Origin: Belliella filtrata
Lineage (GTDB): Bacteria; Bacteroidota; Bacteroidia; Cytophagales; Cyclobacteriaceae
Reading direction: 5' to 3'
DNA length: 64,000 nucleotides
Assembly (NCBI RefSeq): GCF_022549775.1
Contig: NZ_JAKZGP010000020.1
Location: 1-64,000, forward strand
Shown here piece by piece: positions 59,419 to 64,000 of this stretch (the first letter of the stretch is position 1; the number at the start of each line of letters is the position of its first letter). The notes beneath the pieces are model-generated. The model ran no database searches, had not been told where the DNA came from, and was given only the letters and a program-made list of their open reading frames with translations. The position numbers and the translations under genes were made by a program.

Positions 59419-59598
59419 ATGGCAAAGGTTAAAGTAACGCAAGTTAGAAGCACAATCAAAAGACCGAAAGATCAAAAGGCTACTATCGTAGCTTTAGGTC
59501 TTGGCAAGATCAACAAATCTGTTGAAGTTGAAAATACTCCACAGATTGCTGGTATGGTAAGAAAAGTAAGTCACCTTGTAAAAGTGGAGGAAGCTTAA
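59419..59598 (+). CDS. rpmD: 50S ribosomal protein L30
   Basis: 59 residues from [20 protein letters not shown]; an earlier in-frame start (59356) lies inside rpsE and is rejected. [20 protein letters not shown] and [10 protein letters not shown] are diagnostic. Two bases before rplO. Confidence 0.96.
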   Translation: MAKVKVTQVRSTIKRPKDQKATIVALGLGKINKSVEVENTPQIAGMVRKVSHLVKVEEA

Positions 59599-59600
59599 TC

Positions 59601-60047
59601 ATGAAATTACATACATTAAAACCTGCTGAAGGTTCTGTAAAAAACAGAAAAAGAATAGGTCGTGGTACTGGTTCTGGTAGAGGTGGAACTTCTACAAGAG
59701 GTCACAAAGGTGCCAAGTCTAGATCAGGATATAAAAGTAAATTAGGATTTGAAGGTGGTCAGATGCCACTTCAAAGAAGAGTTCCTAAATTCGGTTTCAA
59801 GAGTCTTAATAGAATCGAGTGTAAGCCTATCAACCTAGATGCTTTGCAAGAATTAGCTTCAAAAATTAATTCTGATGCAATCACATTTGATGTTTTGGTA
59901 GAGAATGGACTAGTTTCTCAAAAAGATGTTGTAAAAGTCCTAGGTAGAGGCGAACTTACAGCGAAATTGAATGTAAGTGCTCACTATTTCTCTGCTTCCG
60001 CTGTAGAAGCTATTGAAAAGGTTGGCGGAACAGTTAACAAGATTTAA
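59601..60047 (+). CDS. rplO: 50S ribosomal protein L15
   Basis: Late assembly protein. 148 residues; [40 protein letters not shown] and [19 protein letters not shown] are diagnostic. Three bases before secY. Confidence 0.98.
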   Translation: MKLHTLKPAEGSVKNRKRIGRGTGSGRGGTSTRGHKGAKSRSGYKSKLGFEGGQMPLQRRVPKFGFKSLNRIECKPINLDALQELASKINSDAITFDVLVENGLVSQKDVVKVLGRGELTAKLNVSAHYFSASAVEAIEKVGGTVNKI

Positions 60048-60050
60048 TCA

Positions 60051-61373
60051 ATGAAAAAGTTTATCTCAACAGTTAAGAATATCTTTGCTATTGAAGATTT
60101 AAGAGTCCGAATTTTGAATACAATTGGTTTTCTGATTGTATTCAGATTGGGTTCTTTTATCGTTTTACCAGGTGTTGATCCGTCCAAATTAGGCGATGCA
60201 CCTGAAGGTATTTTCGGCTTGATCGATACATTCTTAGGTGGAGCATTTAGTAATGCTTCCATTTTTGGATTGGGCATCATGCCTTATATCTCTGCATCTA
60301 TTGTGTTGCAGTTGTTAACTGTTGGAGTACCATATTTTCAAAAGTTACAGAAAGAAGGAGAGTCAGGACGTAAGAGAATCAATCAAATCACGCGTATTTT
60401 GACTATTGCGATTACTGTTGCTCAGGGTATTGGCTATATAACAGCCACTATACTTCCTACTGGAGCAGTTATGGTAAGTACTTCTTTGTTCATGTTTAGC
60501 TCATTAGTATTGTTATCTGCTGGAACCATGTTCTGTATGTGGTTGGGTGAAAAAATCACCGAAAAGGGTATTGGTAACGGGATTTCAATGCTTATCATGA
60601 TTGGTATTATCTCTAGATTTCCAGGAGCTATTATAGCTGAAGGTTTGTCAAAAGGTACATCTGGTATGCTTTTGTTGTTAATTGAAGCCGCTGTATTGTT
60701 CTTTGTCGTGGTGGGCGTGGTTGCGCTTACTGAAGCAACTAGAAGAATTCCTGTTCAATATGCAAAACAAGTAGTAGGAGGGAAGGTTTATGGTGGACAG
60801 AGGCAATATATTCCTATTAAAGTAAATGCTTCGGGTGTTATGCCTATTATCTTTGCTCAATCGTTGATGTTTTTACCAGCTTTAATTGCTCAAATTTGGT
60901 CAAGCGATAATGATATTGCAAATTACATCGGTTCAACATTCTCGGATTTCACATCATGGCAATACAATTTAGTATTTGGTATTATGATTATACTATTTAC
61001 TTTCTTCTATACGGCTATCACGGTGAACCCAGAACAAATAGCTGAAGACTTGAAAAGAAATGGAGGTTTTGTTCCTGGAATTAAACCTGGAGCACCTACT
61101 GCCGAGTTTATTGATAATATCATTTCAAGAATTACATTGCCAGGTTCTTTCTTATTGGCCTTAGTGGCCATATTACCAGCTTTTGCGATAATCGCAGGAG
61201 TAGGTGGAGAGTTTGCACAATTCTATGGTGGTACTTCATTGTTGATCATGGTTGGTGTTATCATGGATACACTGAGACAAATTGAAAGTTACTTGCTAAT
61301 GAGACATTATGAGGGAATGATGAAAAGTGGGAATATCAAGAATAATCCTTCTAATTACGCTCCAGCTATATGA
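60051..61373 (+). CDS. secY: Preprotein translocase subunit SecY
   Basis: Channel of the Sec translocon. The 440-residue product has ten membrane segments, the plug/first-helix region FLIVFRLGSFIVLPGVDPSK, SIFGLGIMPYISASIVLQLL and cytoplasmic loops with VNPEQIAEDLKRNGGFVPGI. Shares four bases (ATGA) with map. Confidence 0.98.
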   Translation: MKKFISTVKNIFAIEDLRVRILNTIGFLIVFRLGSFIVLPGVDPSKLGDAPEGIFGLIDTFLGGAFSNASIFGLGIMPYISASIVLQLLTVGVPYFQKLQKEGESGRKRINQITRILTIAITVAQGIGYITATILPTGAVMVSTSLFMFSSLVLLSAGTMFCMWLGEKITEKGIGNGISMLIMIGIISRFPGAIIAEGLSKGTSGMLLLLIEAAVLFFVVVGVVALTEATRRIPVQYAKQVVGGKVYGGQRQYIPIKVNASGVMPIIFAQSLMFLPALIAQIWSSDNDIANYIGSTFSDFTSWQYNLVFGIMIILFTFFYTAITVNPEQIAEDLKRNGGFVPGIKPGAPTAEFIDNIISRITLPGSFLLALVAILPAFAIIAGVGGEFAQFYGGTSLLIMVGVIMDTLRQIESYLLMRHYEGMMKSGNIKNNPSNYAPAI

Positions 61374-62143
61374 TTCATTACAAGACCTCTGATGAGGTTC
61401 AGTTAATCAAAGAAAGTGCTCAAATATTAGGCAAAGCTCACGGAGAAGTTGCTAAGAATGTAAAGGTAGGTGTCAAGACATCTTATTTAGATAAAATTGC
61501 GGAGGAGTTCATAAGGGATCATGGTGGTGTTCCCTCCTTCAAAGGTTACGGTGGATTTCCAGCTTCACTATGTATTTCAGTCAATGAAGTAGTAGTACAT
61601 GGATTTCCAAGTGACTATGTTTTGAAAGATGGCGATATAATCTCAATAGATTGTGGAGTCTTTCACCAAGGTTTTCATAGCGATAGCGCTTATACTTACC
61701 CTGTCGGTGAAGTTTCCCCAGAAGTATTGTCATTACTAAAAACGACGAAGGATTCCTTATACTTAGGAATTGAGAAGGCGGTTTTTGGAAATCGAATTGG
61801 TGATATCGGCCATGCGATTCAAAAATTTGTCGAAGCCAAAGGTTATACCATAGTCAGAGAATTAGTTGGTCATGGATTAGGAAAAAGTCTACATGAAGGT
61901 CCAGAAGTTCCTAACTATGGAAAGAAAGGCAGCGGTCCATTATTGAATGAAGGGCTTGTGATAGCAATCGAACCAATGGTAAATCTCGGTACACGCAATA
62001 TTGTACAAGAGCGAGACGGATGGACAATCCGAACTGCGGATAGGAAGGCCTCTGCACATTACGAGCATACCGTTGCGATATTCAAGGATAGAACAGAGAT
62101 ACTGACGACACATCAATATATAGAGGAAAATTTTAATTTCTAA
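61370..62143 (+). CDS. map: Type I methionine aminopeptidase
   Basis: Removes the N-terminal methionine from nascent proteins. 257 residues. Metal ligands are in [20 protein letters not shown] (two Asp), [20 protein letters not shown] (His) and [10 protein letters not shown] and HYEHTVAIF (Glu). No N-terminal zinc-finger extension. Coupled to secY by a four-base overlap and two bases from infA. Confidence 0.97.
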   Translation: MIHYKTSDEVQLIKESAQILGKAHGEVAKNVKVGVKTSYLDKIAEEFIRDHGGVPSFKGYGGFPASLCISVNEVVVHGFPSDYVLKDGDIISIDCGVFHQGFHSDSAYTYPVGEVSPEVLSLLKTTKDSLYLGIEKAVFGNRIGDIGHAIQKFVEAKGYTIVRELVGHGLGKSLHEGPEVPNYGKKGSGPLLNEGLVIAIEPMVNLGTRNIVQERDGWTIRTADRKASAHYEHTVAIFKDRTEILTTHQYIEENFNF

Positions 62144-62145
62144 AT

Positions 62146-62364
62146 ATGGCTAAGCAGACATCTATTGAACAAGATGGTACGATAATAGAAGCATTGTCAA
62201 ATGCAATGTTTAAAGTGGAACTGGAGAATGGACATCAATTGATTGCCCATATTTCAGGAAAAATGAGAATGAATTATATTAAGATCTTACCTGGAGATAA
62301 GGTTAAATTAGAGCTTTCTCCATATGATCTTTCAAAAGGTAGAATTGTTTATAGATACAAATAA
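62146..62364 (+). CDS. infA: Translation initiation factor IF-1
   Basis: Binds the 30S A-site during initiation. 72 residues, the S1-type OB fold; [40 protein letters not shown] and [12 protein letters not shown] are diagnostic. Six bases before rpmJ. Confidence 0.97.
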   Translation: MAKQTSIEQDGTIIEALSNAMFKVELENGHQLIAHISGKMRMNYIKILPGDKVKLELSPYDLSKGRIVYRYK

Positions 62365-62370
62365 ACTGTC

Positions 62371-62487
62371 ATGAAAGTAAAGGCATCAATCAAGAAGAGA
62401 AGTGTTGATTGTAAAGTGATCAGAAGAAAAGGAAAGCTTTATGTGATCAACAAAAAAAATCCGAAGTTTAAACAAAGACAAGGTTAA
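62371..62487 (+). CDS. rpmJ: 50S ribosomal protein L36
   Basis: 38 residues: [20 protein letters not shown], then [18 protein letters not shown]. The ends match L36, but of the zinc ligands only the second cysteine remains (Cys14); the first and third are Ser and Asn and the histidine position is Phe or Lys. This is the zinc-free type, common in Bacteroidota. Located between infA and rpsM as usual, with five bases to rpsM. Confidence 0.95.
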   Translation: MKVKASIKKRSVDCKVIRRKGKLYVINKKNPKFKQRQG

Positions 62488-62492
62488 TAATT

Positions 62493-62870
62493 ATGGCAAG
62501 AATTGCAGGTGTTGACATCCCAGACAACAAACGAGGTGAAATCGGCTTAACCTATATTTTCGGTATAGGAAGAAGCTCAGCCAGAGCGATCTTAGAGAAA
62601 GCAGGCATTTCTTATGATAAGAAAGCTGGTGAGTGGAATGATGAAGAATCAACCGCTATTAGAAATATTATAGCTGAAGAATATAGAACTGAAGGTGTTC
62701 TTAAATCTGAAATCCAGCTTAATATCAAGCGATTAATGGATATTGGTTGTTATAGAGGTTTGAGACATAGAAAAGGTCTTCCTTTGAGAGGTCAAAAAAC
62801 TAAAAATAACGCTAGAACAAGAAAAGGTAAGAGAAAGACTGTTGCTAACAAAAAGAAAGCAACTAAATAA
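62493..62870 (+). CDS. rpsM: 30S ribosomal protein S13
   Basis: Forms inter-subunit bridges with L5. 125 residues; [40 protein letters not shown] and [20 protein letters not shown] followed by NNARTRKGK are diagnostic. Fifteen bases before rpsK. Confidence 0.98.
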   Translation: MARIAGVDIPDNKRGEIGLTYIFGIGRSSARAILEKAGISYDKKAGEWNDEESTAIRNIIAEEYRTEGVLKSEIQLNIKRLMDIGCYRGLRHRKGLPLRGQKTKNNARTRKGKRKTVANKKKATK

Positions 62871-62885
62871 ATCTTGATTTAGATT

Positions 62886-63284
62886 ATGGCTCAGAAAAGA
62901 AACGATAAAGCTAAAGGTAAAAAAAGAGTAGTTAAAGTAGAAGCGGTAGGCCAAGCGCATATCAAAGCTTCCTTTAACAATATCATCATCTCTATTACCA
63001 ATAATTCTGGACAGGTGATCTCTTGGGCTTCTGCCGGTAAGATGGGATTCAGAGGTTCTAAGAAAAACACTCCTTATGCAGCACAAATGGCAGCACAAAA
63101 CTGTGGTCAGGTTGCATACGATTTAGGATTGAGAAAAATTGAGGTTTTTGTAAAAGGTCCTGGAGCGGGTAGAGAATCTGCGATCAGAACTTTACAAAAT
63201 GTAGGTCTTGATGTGACTACGATTATAGATGTGACTCCACTTCCACACAATGGATGTCGTCCTCCAAAACGTAGAAGAGTTTAA
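62886..63284 (+). CDS. rpsK: 30S ribosomal protein S11
   Basis: Platform protein near the E-site. 132 residues; [40 protein letters not shown] and [16 protein letters not shown] are diagnostic. Twenty bases before rpsD. Confidence 0.98.
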   Translation: MAQKRNDKAKGKKRVVKVEAVGQAHIKASFNNIIISITNNSGQVISWASAGKMGFRGSKKNTPYAAQMAAQNCGQVAYDLGLRKIEVFVKGPGAGRESAIRTLQNVGLDVTTIIDVTPLPHNGCRPPKRRRV

Positions 63285-63304
63285 TCATTTAAGAAGAATA
63301 GAAA

Positions 63305-63910
63305 ATGGCTAGATATAGAGGTCCAAAGGCGAAAATTGCTAGAAAATTCGGTGAACCGATAGAAGGACAAAGCAAGGCGCTTCAAAAAAAGAACTACCCT
63401 CCAGGACAACATGGTAGAGGTAGAAGAAAAAAGCAGTCAGAATACGCTATACAGCTTGCTGAAAAGCAAAAAGCAAAGTATATCTATGGTGTATTGGAAA
63501 GACAGTTCTCCAAAATGTTTGATATTGCGTCAAGAAAGCAAGGGATTACAGGTGAAAACCTTCTTCAGTCTCTTGAGGCAAGATTAGACAATGTAGTTTA
63601 TAGATTGGGTATCTCACCTACAAGAAGAGGTGCTAGACAACTTGTATCTCATAAGCACATCCTAGTAAATGGTGAATTGGTTAATATTCCTTCATACTCT
63701 TTGAAAGCAGGTGATGTGGTATCGGTTAGAGAGCGTTCTAAGTCTCTTGAAGCGATCACTTCTAGCTTGGCTGGAAAAGGTGCTTCTCGTTATTCATGGT
63801 TAGAGTGGGATAACGCCTCATATGCAGGTAAGTTCGTGAGTGTTCCAGTAAGGGAAGATATTCCTGAAAACATCAAGGAACAATTGATCGTCGAACTTTA
63901 CTCTAAGTAA
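63305..63910 (+). CDS. rpsD: 30S ribosomal protein S4
   Basis: Primary assembly protein, in E. coli the repressor of the alpha operon. 201 residues; [20 protein letters not shown], an S4 RNA-binding domain around [20 protein letters not shown] and [20 protein letters not shown]. It lacks the N-terminal zinc cysteines. Thirty-one bases before rpoA. Confidence 0.98.
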   Translation: MARYRGPKAKIARKFGEPIEGQSKALQKKNYPPGQHGRGRRKKQSEYAIQLAEKQKAKYIYGVLERQFSKMFDIASRKQGITGENLLQSLEARLDNVVYRLGISPTRRGARQLVSHKHILVNGELVNIPSYSLKAGDVVSVRERSKSLEAITSSLAGKGASRYSWLEWDNASYAGKFVSVPVREDIPENIKEQLIVELYSK

Positions 63911-63941
63911 TATTAATTCAGACTTAAAAAGAACTATTGAT

Positions 63942-64000
63942 ATGTCCATACTAGCATTTCAAATGCCTGAGAAAGTGGTGATGGAGAAGGCTGATGATTT
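63942..64000 (+). CDS. rpoA: DNA-directed RNA polymerase subunit alpha (5' part only)
   Basis: The first 19 codons, MSILAFQMPEKVVMEKADD, are seen before the window ends. The position after rpsD and the Bacteroidota-like opening MSILAFQMP identify it. Nothing can be said about the rest. Confidence 0.88.
   Translation, partial: MSILAFQMPEKVVMEKADD

Overview
The window is a chromosomal segment of a Bacteroidota bacterium, most likely from the Cytophagales (genus not determined). Evidence: low G+C; a 394-residue NusB; an 81-residue ATP synthase epsilon; a cysteine-poor L36; few Shine-Dalgarno sequences; and promoters of the Bacteroidota type (TTG, about 19 bases, TAnnTTTG). The Na+-translocating NADH:quinone reductase genes fit a marine or halotolerant life but do not prove it. 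There is no rRNA, CRISPR array, prophage or insertion sequence.

Layout. 1-1379: a frameshifted six-bladed beta-propeller lipoprotein gene. 1598-9856 (mostly minus strand): atpC-atpD, an NlpC/P60 lipoprotein, a small unknown gene (plus strand), the operon nusB-ytxH-DUF1573-yajC-ybbR-coaE, and leucine dehydrogenase. 10004-14085 (plus): an ABC exporter, a coiled-coil protein and an ABC-F ATPase. 14219-20649 (minus): nqrABCDE without nqrF, then ispH and cmk. 20801-23748 (plus): adenine deaminase and an acyl-CoA dehydrogenase.

23749-26211 is the one accessory-looking stretch. It holds a DUF4143 gene relic, then a small secreted cysteine-rich peptide, a transcription terminator, an intact propeller lipoprotein, and a CxxC thioredoxin-like lipoprotein gene broken by two in-frame stops. 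26274-31312 (minus) carries a SixA-like phosphatase, an RluA-type pseudouridine synthase, prfC, frr, pyrH and a biotin carrier protein. 31361-33955 is an M1 aminopeptidase.

34021-64000 is the information-processing core, all on the plus strand: tRNA-Tyr, tRNA-Gly, tRNA-Thr, tuf; tRNA-Trp, secE, nusG, rplKAJL, rpoBC; a DUF3467 gene; rpsL, rpsG, fusA, rpsJ; then the S10-spc-alpha cluster from rplC to rpoA, with rpoA cut by the window end. Promoters and terminators divide this core into separate units. rplC has its own strong promoter after a terminator behind rpsJ, and a further promoter precedes rpsH. Most of the window is ordinary housekeeping; the unusual material is the peptide/propeller/redoxin cassette, the decaying genes, the missing nqrF and the terminator-promoter junctions.
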